DNA of 64,000 nucleotides, from positions 1,922,001-1,986,000 of the forward strand of contig CP087214.1 of the NCBI GenBank assembly GCA_020912385.1, read 5' to 3'. The notes beneath the pieces are model-generated. The model worked only from the letters and a program-made list of their open reading frames with translations, ran no database searches and was not told the origin of the DNA. The DNA is from Neofusicoccum parvum. Lineage: Eukaryota; Ascomycota; Dothideomycetes; Botryosphaeriales; Botryosphaeriaceae. A program made the translations under genes and the position numbers. This document shows positions 44,162 to 55,771 of this stretch, piece by piece (the stretch's first letter is position 1; each line of letters begins with the position of its first letter).

Positions 44162-45365
44162 GAGTAAGAGCCACAGCATTCAGAAAGTCTTGTCATGACA
44201 CACTTGTAATGGGACGTTTGCCTCATCTTCTCGGCTTCTCTTGCTTTTCTGCTTAGAAAGCCACTCGACTTTGGATTGCACGGGACTATGGCATGGCAAC
44301 CAACGGACACACGACGCCATGATCAGAAATGGCAGCGGGCGAGTCGGCGATTCAGGGCGCTATTTTGTCTGGAGCTCAGGCGAGACATCAGGGTCGCCCC
44401 TCATGCGGGGTGTTATTTTCTTTTCTCTTTCCCGCGTCTTCTTCGTATGCAATTACATAGATGCACAATAACAGCCATGGGCAGGTGGATGGTGTAGCAG
44501 ATGGCAATGCAGACCAAGCAGTCGACTTTCCAGCAGGCCAGAATCAGATGCGGAGAGCTATCCGCGCCGCGAATTTTTTCCCCTCAACCACCAGCCTCAC
44601 ATTGCATCATCGGGCCCTGCAACTGACTCGCACTTTGTGGCGACTTTCTCACGCCTGAGCGGACGGGAGCAGGCACCCGTCCCCAGACTTGTGGATCGCG
44701 TCCCTCGCAGGATGATGCATTGCGGATTGCGGATTGCGGGATGCGCCAGTGACGGGTGCAGCAGCATCTGCACAGCGACTCAGCGCCCTTGTCGGCCGCA
44801 CTGCACGCGACGGTGGGCGTGACGGCAGGGCAACGTCAACGACCAAGTGCATCTGGCAGCCGCGCTGTGGATCGTTGGCACTGAGTCAGGCTGCAGGACA
44901 TGCATGGATCAGGTTTGCGGCAAGCTTCTGGGCCCTGGCGTGAGGAGGTCGTTGGGGCGATTGGCGATAACCGGAGCTGGTGTTTAGCAAGTCGCGCGCG
45001 GCTTCCGCAGCAGGGGCCGTGGCACTGGCACCGCGGGACCAAGGGACCAGACGCCAGACGCCAGACGCGATGCCGCGCTCGGAAGCATTGCCAGCTCTGC
45101 GCCATCACGTGCATGTGGCGGTGTGGGCGATCCCGGCCTGGCGAATGGGCGCCGCGCTGATGTGCGCCGGCCACGTCTTTGGCGCCGTCGCGCTGCTTAC
45201 GCGCAGCTTACAATTGCCTGGATTACGCGAGTCTTAGCAAGGCCGTGGTCAGTCGCGACAAACACCACCGGCAGGTGCTGGCTCATTCTCTTCTCCGCCA
45301 AATGTGCATACTGCAATCGAGACGTTCTATAAGTTCGGCCGTCGCGCTCGTCTCCTGAGTCTTTC
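44162..45365. other. Intergenic
   Basis: 1.2 kb between HOG1 and the pirin gene. A short CCAGACG triplication near 45050. No gene seen on either strand. Confidence 0.45.
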
Positions 45366-46379
45366 ATGTCAAAAACCGACACTGTCAGCCAGCAACCCCC
45401 CGGCGTGCTTCCACCAAAGGCCGCTTTCGCAACACTAGCCGCACTAATTGCCGTCGCTCTGGCGCTCTTCACGCCCCTGCACAGCGTCCTCCCCAGCAAG
45501 CTCATGTCCAGGACCTCGGCCCTGCGCGCAATGGCCACCGCTACCTCGACCACCACCTCCACAGCCAGCAGGGCGTTCGGCCCCGTGGCGCCGCCAGCGG
45601 CCACGAGCATCTCCGCCCGCCCATGGAACGAGCGCGGGCACGCCGACCACGGCTGGCTCTACACCTACCACACGTTCTCGTTCGCGTCCTACTGGTCGCC
45701 GGAGCACGAGTCGTTCGGGCCGCTGCGCGTCATCAACGAGGACCGCGTGGCGGCGGGCACGGGCTTCGGCGCGCACTCGCACGCCGAGTTCCTGATCTGG
45801 AGCTACGTGGTGCGCGGCGAGCTGGAGCACCAGGACTCGATGGGCAACCTGGAGCGCCTGCGCCGCGGCGACGTGCAGTTCACCAGCGCCGGCACCGGCA
45901 TCCGCCACTCCGAGCACAACCGCAACGGCCGCGACGAGGTGCACTTCCTGCAGATCTGGGCCAAGCCCGCCGTCAGCAGGCTGGCCCCGTCGTACACCAC
46001 GCGCTCCTTCCCGGACGAGCTGAAGGCAAACCGCCTGTGCCGCATCATGGAGAGCGAGGCGAGGCACGACGGGAAGGAGGGCGAGAACGAGCCGATCCCG
46101 CTGCATGCCGACCTGAGCATGAGCGCGTCTTTGCTGGAGCCGGGCCTGAAGGTCCGCCACCAGCTGGTCGCGGACGGCGAGCGGAAGGTGTACCTGCACG
46201 TGGTCATGAGCGGGCGGGAGCAACCGAAGGAGGGGGGTGCTGCGATCAAGGTTGGAGATCAGGTGTTGAGGGAGGGTGACGGTGCATATGTCAGGGGGCT
46301 GAAGGGCCCGGGAGAGGTTGTGGTCGAGAGCGTGGGGGACAAGAGGGCGGAGTTTCTGCTGTTCGACATGGCGCCTTGA
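45366..46379 (+). CDS. Pirin-family protein with N-terminal hydrophobic extension
   Basis: 337 aa, single exon. Bicupin of the pirin family (iron-binding; some members are quercetin 2,3-dioxygenases or nuclear co-regulators). The N-cupin motif reads GTGFGAHSHAEFLIWSYVVRG, giving the HxH and the following Glu/His pattern, then GTGIRHSEHNRNG supplies a further His. The characteristic pirin segment HFLQIWAKP and a degenerate C-terminal cupin (YLHVVMSG) follow. About 85 residues precede the cupin: a membrane-like helix (ATLAALIAVALALFTPL) and a Thr/Ser-rich linker, so it is either membrane-anchored or mitochondrial, or translation starts at a later Met (45504 or 45531). Confidence 0.85.
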   Translation: MSKTDTVSQQPPGVLPPKAAFATLAALIAVALALFTPLHSVLPSKLMSRTSALRAMATATSTTTSTASRAFGPVAPPAATSISARPWNERGHADHGWLYTYHTFSFASYWSPEHESFGPLRVINEDRVAAGTGFGAHSHAEFLIWSYVVRGELEHQDSMGNLERLRRGDVQFTSAGTGIRHSEHNRNGRDEVHFLQIWAKPAVSRLAPSYTTRSFPDELKANRLCRIMESEARHDGKEGENEPIPLHADLSMSASLLEPGLKVRHQLVADGERKVYLHVVMSGREQPKEGGAAIKVGDQVLREGDGAYVRGLKGPGEVVVESVGDKRAEFLLFDMAP

Positions 46380-46871
46380 TGATTTGGATGATGGCGTTTC
46401 GTTTCCCTCCCTTTCGATCATGTAAATATTGCACACCCAGAGGCCTTTTCATGAGGGCTGAGTCAATAAAGAGACGTTAGATTGCAGTGGCGCTGTCTGA
46501 CTCGTTCCGTTCGGCAGACTCCTTGGCCTCCCGCACAAAGCAAGCAAAGCAAGGGCGGCAGCGGCGAAAATGTTACGAGAGCCAATTCTGGAGATTGGCG
46601 TCCGTGAAGGGTGAAGGGTGGTGGTGTCCACGGGCGCTCGCGGGCAGCTGGAGGCCTGCGATCGGACCATCAGTTCATCCGGCCTCAAGCGCCCTTCGCC
46701 CTGGACTTTAGCCTAAACCCCTCACTTGGCACCCCACGATGGCCTGCATAACCGCCTCTGCCCCGCGAGGAGACCGTGGGGATATCAGCTGGGTGGCTGG
46801 TTAAAGATGGCTGCTCTCTGCGGCTCTGCGCTGGCTCTGCAACCCCTCAACTCCTGCAATTCCTCCAGAAC
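46380..46871. other. Intergenic
   Basis: 492 nt between two plus-strand genes. No feature seen. Confidence 0.4.
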
Positions 46872-48503
46872 ATGGCGACCGGCATCCTGAAAGTGGACGG
46901 AGAGAACGTCGTTGGCAACGATGGCAAGCCCGTCATCCTCCGCGGTGCTGGCTTGGGAGGCTGGATGAAGTAAGCATGCCTCACGAACCGTCCAGTCACG
47001 TGTCTGACGCGAGTCCTTGCTCACAGCATGGAAAACTTCATCACGGGCTATCCAGGCCACGAGCATCAGCATCGGGCTGCCATGCTGAAGGTCCTCGGCA
47101 AGGAGAAGTATGAGTTCTTCTTTGACAAGTGGCTGGAGTATTTCTTCACGGAGAAGGACGCCGAGTTCTTCGCCAGCAAGGGCCTCAACTGCCTACGGCT
47201 GCCCTTCAACTACCGCCATCTCGAGGACGATATGAACCCCCGCGTGCTGAAGGAGTCCGGGTTCAAGCATCTTGACCGTGTCGTCGACCTGTGCGCCAAG
47301 CACAAGATCTACACCATCCTGGACATGCACACCGTCCCCGGCGGCCAAAACTGTGACTGGCACTCTGACAACGCCACCAACTATGCCGCGTTCTGGGACT
47401 ACAAGGACCACCAAGACCGGACCGTTTGGCTGTGGGAGCAGATTGCCAAGCGCTACAAGGAAAACCCGTGGGTCGCCGGCTACAACCCCATCAACGAGCC
47501 TTGCGACCCCGAGCACTGGCGTCTTCCTGCCTTCTACGACCGCATCGAGTCTGCGATTCGGAACATTGATCCGCACCACATTCTGTGGCTGGACGGAAAC
47601 ACCTTCGCTATGGAGTGGAAGCATTTTGACAAGAAGCTGCCGAACACCGTCTACGCGCTGCACGACTATACGGCATGTTGTGTTCATCTAGTGATTTGCG
47701 TGTGACATTTTGCTGACACCATATAGATGATGGGTTTCCCCAAGGGTGAGAAGTTCGTCGGCTCTGATGAGCAGAAATCCAAGCTGGAAAGGCAATTTGT
47801 GCGTAAGGCCGAATTCATGTACAAGATGAAGACGCCGATCTGGAATGGTAGGATCCTGAACTGCCCATAAGTGAGTCGAGCATTGACATGACCAGGTGAA
47901 TTTGGCCCGGTATATGCAAACCCGGAGCTGGATACGGACCATGTTGAGGTGAACGAGGCGCGATACAATGTCCTGTCCGAGCAGCTCAACATCTACGACA
48001 AGTACAAGATCCACTGGAGCATCTGGCTGTACAAGGACATCGGCGTCCAGGGCATGATCCACACGAGCCCGCAGAGCAAGTGGAACCGCACCATCGCGCC
48101 GTTTCTGAAGCGCAAGCGCGAGCTGCAGCTCGACGCCTGGGGACGCTATCCCAGCAAGCAGGTTGAAGACGTCATCTTCCCGCTGGTGGATTGGATCGAC
48201 AAGGTCGCGCCCACCAGCAAGCTGCAGTATCCCACTCCCTGGGCCACGGAGCGCCAGATCACCCGCCTCATCAACCAGATCTGGCTATCGGGCTGTCTCC
48301 AGGATGAGTTTGCGGAGCTTTTCAAGGGAATGAGCTTTGAGGAGTTGGAGGAGTGCGCCAAGAGCTTCGCGTTCGACAACTGCGTTCAGCGCGAAGGGTT
48401 GAACAAGGCGCTCGAGGAACACAGCGCCGTACCTGAGGTTGAGACTGATTGGAAGCGCCCAGAGTACCCGAAGTTCGACAGAAACGAGGCGATTGGCGTT
48501 TGA
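46872..48503 (+). CDS. GH5 glycosidase, glucan 1,3-beta-glucosidase-like, cytosolic type
   Basis: 490 aa in four exons (46872-46969, 47027-47672, 47727-47847, 47896-48503). No signal peptide, so an intracellular member of family 5. GAGLGGWMNMENF opens the barrel; CLRLPFNYRH, ILDMHTVPGGQNCDWH and GYNPINEPCDPEHW (acid/base Glu) follow, and the nucleophile Glu lies in IWNGEFGPVY, made by splicing intron 3. An HWSIWLYKDIG segment completes the active site. Intron 2 (47673-47726) begins with GC, not GT: only ACG|GCATGT...ATATAG keeps the frame at HDYT|MMGFPKGE. Many fungal paralogues of this type act on beta-glucan or glycolipid; which one is uncertain. Confidence 0.87.
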
Positions 48504-49107
48504 TCTGTTTGTTCCTTAGATTGTTTATGATCTGAATCCCAGATCTCTCTCGCCGCATCTTCTGATGTCGGCATCCGGCTATTTTGCATTCATTTTTCAT
48601 TTTCTTTTCAAGAGCCGCGCTAACGACGAGGTGGGACAGAATCCTGTTCTCGAAGTGTCAGGTGTCGAAATTGACTTGTTGGGAGCTGTGAGAACTATGC
48701 TTAAGCTATTGTGTATTGGTGCGGCTGTGAAAGTGGACCGCAGAATGAGGACCTGATAGTACTATCCCGTGGATGCCAAGACGTTCGACCGTAGAATACA
48801 CACAATCTCTTACGACTGGTGCAGCCTTTATAGTATAGTGACCGATGTGAAGTGCCAGCGCGGAATCAAGAGAAACAAGGAAGAAGAAGGTAAGCTGGAG
48901 GAGTGGAATTTTTGGATGAATTCATGCGAAACTGGACGGACATGGTTTGCATTGGAGAAGGCATACGTAGTTCTTTATTTCGTTATAATCGAACAGAGTT
49001 TACTGACCATCCATGAACGATCCCAGTGGATGATGTACTAGTAACACACGGTCAGTCTTACCCGCACGGCCCCAATTCTCCACCTTCCCAACCCCTTCGC
49101 CTCTCTC
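48504..49107. other. Convergent intergenic region
   Basis: 604 nt of lower GC between convergent genes. No ORF accepted and no clear hairpin. Confidence 0.4.
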
Positions 49108-50201
49108 TCACTTACTCTGCCGGGTGGGAGAGAGCCTGCCCAACACGTCCATCTCGATCTCCCTCCTCCTGCACATTTCGACCACCACGGAGAGCACCCT
49201 CTCCCCACCCACCAGCCACTCCTCCACGGTCCGCCTCTCCCGGAGGGCATCACCCTTTGCGTACTCGACGCGGAGCTTGATCTCCAGCGCCTCGCACAGC
49301 GAGCCGGCCTGGCGCTGGCTGATGCCCGTCCAGGCGAGGAAGGCGCCCGTGATGTGGTTCTTGATCTCGTCCTCGTAGTCCGAGAGGACGAGATCGCCGG
49401 GCACCTCGGGCGCCCAGTCCGCGACCACGACGCCATGTGAGTTCCGCATGGCGTTCCTGAAGCGGAACTTGACGGTGACGGGCGGGGTCGGGACCGGGGC
49501 GGCGGGAGGAGAGGAAGGGGGAGCGGCGGTGGCGGCGGCCGGGGCGGGGCTGGACGACTGCGGGAAGCCGGACCGGCTGTCGGACGGGGAGGAGGGGAGC
49601 GGGCGCTTGCTGGCCCATTGGCGGGCCGCGGTGTTCGGCGTGACGAACAGGCTCTCCTCCTCCCCGCCGGTAGCAGGTTGATCGATGACCTGCACGCGCT
49701 TGGAGGCCGGCGTGACGAGCGGTCCGGACAAGCTCCTGGCCCGCTTGGTCGGGGTCTTGTTCACGAGCTGTTGGTTGGCGGAGAGCTTGACGGGGACTGC
49801 CGTCTTGCTGTTCTTATCTAGGGTGAGGAGCGCCCTGGCTGCTGCATCGTGGATAGCGGGCGCCATTATGAAGTGCACGTAGCAGGTCACAACGGTGTCA
49901 AGCGTATCGGAGAAATACATGCCGAGATCCCACAGACGTGGATCGGCAAGTAGGGCTTTGTCCTTCTCGCACGGGACGTTCTCCAGGTGAAGGTCAAAGT
50001 GGAACTGATCAGGGCTCATTTCGAAGATGTCGTACACAGATTTGCTCAACTCCTGCTTCTGTTAGAGTATCGGGCGCGTTCTTTTAGAGCACTATCAAAG
50101 AGACTCACTGAGTATGTCTTGATTTTCTGCGTGGGAAGCACGAATGCCCGAGAGTCGTCTCCGTACAGGGCCAGGCGAATGTAGGTAGTGTATCCGGTCA
50201 T
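49108..50201 (-). CDS. Uncharacterised protein with proline-rich linker
   Basis: 347 aa in two exons (50109-50201, 49108-50058; intron 50059-50108, GTGAGT...CTAACAG). Start at 50201 (MTGYTTYIRLALYGDDSRAF). The N-terminal domain includes LSKSVYDIFEMSPDQFHFDL and LWDLGMYFSDTLDTVVTCYV; the middle is a basic/Ser-rich and Pro/Ala-rich linker (KRARSLSGPLVTPASKRVQV). The C-terminal domain VTVKFRFRNAMRNSHGVVVA through HITGAFLAWTGISQRQAG resembles a conserved fungal domain of unknown function. The linker KRPLPSSPSDSRSGF suggests phosphorylation. No enzyme motif. Likely nuclear by the basic patch (inference). Confidence 0.65.
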
Positions 50202-51414
50202 TTTGAAGCGCTTGAGACAGCCGTTCGTTACGAGAGGGACAGGTGGAGGACTGTTGGAACGAATGCTGGAGCACTTGCGCTGTGAATCCGCTGGTAAGGG
50301 GCGCCGGAGCGGGTACTTTGAGGGTACAGAATACGCCGAGGAGTTTCTGGGCGAGGTTAAGGAAAGGCGTGTCTGATGTGTTGTCGGCAAAACCGAAGAA
50401 ATGAGATTCAGGATCTAGAACTGAATGTTGACGTCCTTCGGAATTGCTTTGGGTTGCAATTCAAGGACAAAATTGACTTTGTGATGTAAAGGTAAGAGCT
50501 CTTGGGAATGCGAGGCGTGCTGCGGCGCTTTGAGTAGCTGTTTCTGGGATTGGGAGGGCCGCAGCTGTGAAGAGGGTTTCGAGTCTGCTGTCCGAGCTAC
50601 GGGTGTGCTGGAAGAGTTCGTGGGGAGGCCGGTGCTTGTGCCCAGGACAGAAGATCCAATGGAGGAATATTTGATCCGCCTTCGTTCGGTTTCGCTTACG
50701 GGGCCTCACGTCTTGGGTTGCGTGCGATGTTGGGCACAACGCAAGGGGATGGGCGGCTTCGTCCAAGATCTTCTCTCGGGGAAGTTGTCAGGCGGACGCC
50801 AGCCGACAGAGGCGCTGGAAATGGAAGACGATCGCCGCGTCCAGGCGTCTGGCAATCGCGAGGCCAGGAAAGGAAGCTGATTAAGGACCCGAGATAGAGA
50901 CACAAATAGGAGGCGAAAGGAAGATCTGGCGATGATCGACGAGAAGAGGTAGAAACGCTTGCGGTGCTGCCGTTGCAGAGGAAAGAGGGCGAGCACCAGC
51001 GCGACCAACGCACGTGACGAGGTCCCCCAGCGGCGCAGCGTTCTCGCGCATCCACGTCTCTGTTGCGCACATTCCGCCCCTGTCTTCTCTCTCAGGAATA
51101 TCGGAAGACCGGAGCATCAGGCACACACATATAGTCCACAAATATAGAGGAAACACGACGATAGGTCTCACAGCAGCATCGTTCGACTAGACCGTACGGA
51201 GCAATGTTCAAGCAAGATTTTAGCTTAGAAAATTTCAGTGATTCTACGGAAGAAATTACCATTACAATCATCCGTAGCAACGTCCCTTTCGATTCCTAGT
51301 CTATGTTGAGTGTATTGCCGATTTGAAGTGAAGTTGAGCACCCGTGCTGCGCAGCGCCTATGCCAGAGCTTAGAAGGCCAGGAGATCGACCTTGCATTCA
51401 ATGGCTTACCATGC
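50202..51414. other. Intergenic
   Basis: 1.2 kb between two minus-strand genes. Two ORFs (50530-50880 plus, 50706-51008 minus) look like shadows. Local AT-rich stretch around 51120-51310. Confidence 0.4.
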
Positions 51415-52058
51415 CTACGAAGACAGGTGGCAAATCTGCTTGTGCTTCTTCCAGGCCTTCTTCTGGCACTCCTTGTTGCAGTAATGTGCCTTGCGGCAGC
51501 GGCTGCATCTCAGCAGCTCATCGCTAGCCTTTCCGCAGGCATTGCACTCATCTGCGACTGTCTCCAAGGCTGCAAAGAGTTCCGGGCTTAGGAGGTTGAT
51601 CGTTGAAGGGGAGTGGTAGGGGCTGGGTGGAGAGTCGTCCATGACTTCGAGCAGGCCTTTTCCAGCGATATCAAGGGCGACGCCGTCCTGGTAGACCGTG
51701 ATTGCCTCGGCCATATCGTTCTTGGCTCTGTCATACATTGCGAGGCGGGACTTGAGGGCCGTCTTGATGTACGCACGGCAGTCGTCCGAGATGGTGGCAC
51801 CGTGGCGCATGGCGGCGGCAGCCATGACGACAATCACCGTCTTGAGACCGTATGCGTGAAGCGGGCTCTTTGCATCGATGCTGCCGTCGCAAAGCTTGCA
51901 GAACAGAGCATCGAGCTTGCCGGTATCGAGATCCTTGCGCAGGCGGTCGGGGTCCTCGGGCATGTAGAGGTTGTCGGTGATACCAGGGCGGCGGGGAGCT
52001 GCGAGACGACGTCAAGGTCGCGGTCGTTTTGGAAGAATCGCTCGCCCCAGAAACCCAT
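51415..52058 (-). CDS. MYND zinc-finger protein with frame anomaly
   Basis: The C-terminal MYND finger is complete (CNACGKASDELLRCSRCRK, HYCNKECQKKAWKKHKQIC), usually a protein-interaction module. The N-terminus is MGFWGERFFQNDRDLD, the hallmark start of a fungal family of small proteins. These two parts are in different frames. Either a 50-nt intron with a weak donor (51934-51983, GTATCA...GCAAG) joins them, giving 197 aa, or a one-base indel in the C-rich run near 51985-52005 broke the frame. The second reading is favoured by the supposed intron itself, which translates to the protein-like GITDNLYMPEDPDRLRK. A 5' UTR intron (52060-52109) ends one base before the ATG. Confidence 0.7.
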
Positions 52059-52109
52059 GCTGCAAGCAGATCAGTGAGCTGTGAGAGCAGAGCGAGCGCG
52101 GATACTCAC

Positions 52110-52964
52110 ATGGCGGCCGAGCGGCTGTTTGGAAGAGGCTGTGGGCTGGACGAAGGCAGATCCAAGGACGGCAGTGCAGTTTCGCGAAGGTTGGAGGCGG
52201 AGGATGAAAGTGAGAGCGCGCGGAGTCTTTTTCTAGCGCGCAAAAGCGCAGAGTGCGGCAGTTGCAGTGACGTCAGGTGTTTGTGTTTGCGCGACTGCCC
52301 GAATGAGCATGCGCGTCGGCCATGCTGCTTCCCGTCGTTAACCTCAGCCCAGCGCCGCGCCTACGCATGGCGTCTTCCGGAAACCCTTTCTCGCAATTCG
52401 CATGCTGCGAGGAACCGTCCGAGCAAATAATTCCAGCAGTGAAGCCGCCCGAAACAATCCAGACATCGTCAGAGTCACGCTCGCAGCATTCCAGGCTTGA
52501 GTGTCCGGAGCTGGAGCGAATATCCCTGAGCCCGTACAGATGAGGGCCCTTCACGGGGAGTAGTGGAAAATAAACTCAAGAATTGATCCAGAGAAGTTGG
52601 AATGCTTTCTGCTTTTTGACAGTCGACTGTACGTACTCCGCCCCCAAGCTTCTCTCGCCGGGTAGTAGCTAAGTGTGCGTGGTGAACGCTGACACACCCG
52701 TTGGCAAAGAGCAAAAGACGGTGGGCAACTGACACAATCAAACATGGCGATTGATAAGCGGGTTTACAGGGCGGCAGCTGCTGACCACCGAATGTCGGTT
52801 CCTTGCAGAGTCGTGCCGAAGCGATCGTCCCCACTTTCTTTATCGGTTTATGCAGCCATTAGACGCGCAACTCCGCTCCCAGAATCCCCGCGCCGTGTAG
52901 ATAAGTAGCAAAAACCCAACATGCACCAGCTGCTTTGTTTGCTCCATCTGCCAAGCCGCCCAGC
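52110..52964. other. Divergent intergenic region, MYND / permease
   Basis: 855 nt containing the 5' leader of the MYND gene (with its intron donor at 52109) and the promoter of the permease. No gene seen. Confidence 0.45.
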
Positions 52965-55021
52965 ATGACTGCGAAGAAAGATGCAGCCGAGTTTTCGGCA
53001 GAGGAGGCTCCCCGCGATGGATCGTTGTCAATCGAGCTGGAAAGTGGGGTGGCTGATGATGGCAACACGCAGCTGAAGAGAGCCCTGGGAGCAAGGCATA
53101 TCAACATGATTGCCATAGCGGGCATGATCGTACGTTTCTGCTCCCTGTTGGGACTAACCGTCACTCAGTCTCGTGGAAATAGGGCACCGGCCTCTTCTTG
53201 AGCTCCGGTCAGAATGTGGCAAAAGCGGGTCCTGTCGGAGCACTCCTGGGATACATCTTCATGGGTCTTATAACGTCAGGCGTTGCGTATACGACTGCTG
53301 AAGTGACGGCGTTCATGCCTGTCTCGGGAGGCTTCGTCCGTCATGCCACGCGTTTTCTCGAACCGGCGCTCGGAGCGGCTACGGGATGGAACTTCTGTAT
53401 GAGCTTTGAGAACGACGTGCTGGTTCAGGTCTGACCAAATCTCAGGGTATACGATGTCGATTTCCGTGCCCGCGGAGATCAGCGCAGCGGCCACCTTGAT
53501 TCAGTTCTGGAACGACAGTATCAACCCCGCCGTCTTTATCACCATATTCCTGGTCTTCATCCTCGCAATCAACTTTTCTGGTGTGCGTCTGTACGGAGAG
53601 GTACGTTGTTCCCCTACGTGGCCGATTCTGAATCATTCAGCAACTCACATCTCTTTCAGTCTGAAGTCATCTTTGCATCTCTGAAGATAATGCTTATTGT
53701 CGGGCTCATCATCGCTGGGCTCGTGGTTGACCTTGGTGGTGGGCCGAGCCACGACCGCATCGGTTTCCGATATTGGAAGAACCCCGGGGCATTCAACGAG
53801 TATTTGGTAGACGGTGTCACCGGCAGGTTTCTCGCTTTCTGGGGAACTCTGGTATCGGCGGCCTTTGCGTATGGCAACATCCAGGTTGTGGCTATCTCCG
53901 GTACCGAGACTCGTGACCCCCGGCGAATCATCCCGCAAGCAACCAAGACAGTCTTCTACCGGATTCTTGTTTTCTACGTTTTGAGCATCTTTATCATCGG
54001 ATTGATCATGTAAGAGGCAAACTTACGGCGGCTGACCACGGCATACTGACTTGATTGACAGTCCTTACAACGACGAAGGCCTGCTAGCTTCCAGTGGCAC
54101 AGCTGCAACATCACCGTTTGTACTTGCGTTCGAGCGCGCCGGCATCAAAGTACTGCCATCGATCATCAATGCTGTCGTCATGACGTCTGCAGTCAGCTCT
54201 GGCTCGGCTTGCGTGTTCATTGCCTCCCGCACACTGTACGGCTTGAGCGTGGACGGCCTCGCACCAAAGTGGCTGCAGACCTGCAATCGGTTTGGAACAC
54301 CATACTACGCTGTTGCTCTGACCGCGATACTCAGCCCGTTGGTATATTTGAATGTCAGCAACAATACGTCAACAGTCTTTGCATGGTTCGTCAATATTAC
54401 CACGGTTGCGGGTCTCATAGGCTGGCTGGTAGTCGAGGCCTCATATTTGCGCTTCTACTATGCACTTAAGGTACAAGGAATCTCAAGAGACGGTGAGTAC
54501 CACGCCTTTGATAGATGAATGCCCGACAAGACGTGCTTACTTTTCTCGCAGAGCTTCCGTACAAAGGCCCCTTCCAGCCGTACACGGCTTGGGCTACACT
54601 GCTTGCTGTTTTCCTGGTCATCTTCTTTTCAGGTACAATCATCGGGTTTGTTTGGCATGCTTCCGCTAATGGGAATAGGGTTTGACGTGTTCTTCCCTGG
54701 AAATTGGTCTGCGGCAACTTTCATCACCTGTGAGTCTCCAATTAAGCTTGATCAGGCTTCTGAGCTAATAAGTATTTGATCAGGTTACCTGAATATCCCT
54801 ATTTTTGCTGGTATGTTGAGATTCCGCATGCTGCTTGAAGATTCGCTAAAATAATCCTAGCGATGTACATTATTGCCAAGTTTTCTATCAGGTCGCCCAT
54901 GCCCAGCCTTGCAGAAATCAGCTTCATGCCAGAGCTGAGGGAGATCAGCGACGAGCGAGCTACGTGGGAGCATGAGGATAAGCCATCTGTCATCGGAAAG
55001 ATGTGGAAGAACATATTCTAA
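52965..55021 (+). CDS. Amino-acid permease (YAT/APC family)
   Basis: 544 aa in nine exons: 52965-53129, 53183-53396, 53446-53600, 53660-54009, 54062-54492, 54552-54632, 54679-54729, 54784-54810, 54861-55021; introns 46-59 nt. Plasma-membrane proton symporter for amino acids, with 12 expected helices. LKRALGARHINMIAIAGMIGTGLFLSSG (only partly quoted here) is the YAT signature around TM1, completed at intron 1. VSGGFVRHATRFLEPALG, ATGWNFW|YTMSISVPAE, and SGTETRDPRRIIPQA with VFYRILVFYVLSIFIIG are typical blocks of fungal general amino-acid permeases. Exon 8 is only 27 nt. The cytosolic tail ends in MWKNIF. Substrate range unknown. Confidence 0.93.
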
Positions 55022-55771
55022 GGACCTTGTCTTGTCGTTGAGATAAGACAAGACATCTCGAAGAAGCTTTCCTCGGAACAAGGAGGCCGTGGGAGCGGCA
55101 ACAGAGAAAAAAAAAATGGTGAGAAAACAGCCAACATCACACTAAGACTCACGATGCCTGATCGGTGTGACAATATCGACCTTCCACCAATTGAGACGCT
55201 TGAATTGATCAATTCCGCCGGTGTGATTTTGCCTGTCTGGCGGCCTTGGCACGTCCCTTTAATTGGGTCGTTCAATTGAGGAAATTCGATTGATTTCCAG
55301 CCTGAATGAGATGGATGCTGCGGCTGACTGCTACCACAACTTGTCCCCGACCAGCATGTCCGACAAGTACTATCGCGTTTCATGGTCGAGCTTGGTTGTC
55401 TTCTAGTAGCTTTGGGGGCCGTCGAACTGTCGCTGATGTCACCTGAGTGGCGCACACGGATAAGGCAGGTAGATAAGCTTTGTACTGTGGCGCCATCCTT
55501 CGCGCCCTTCGGCCACGCCCTTTAGTCGCACCCTTTGATCAGCGGCTGTATCTACAAAAACGGTGGTCCCCAAACAGAAACAATACTCTTGGGGATATCG
55601 CCTTGCTGGAGACGTGTGAAGCAAAGGCGTACTCCCTCCAGCACCGAATGCACTCGACCAAACTCTGGGAAGTCTTTGCCAAACGCACATCTCTCCCACC
55701 GTTTCGGCTTCAACGGTTTCAAGTCTTACCATTTTACCGCCAAGGCTGGCAAGGCTGAGATCGAGCCAGCC
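55022..55771. other. Intergenic
   Basis: 750 nt between the permease and the ABC transporter, same strand. ORFs overlapping it are open extensions or shadows. No feature seen. Confidence 0.4.
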
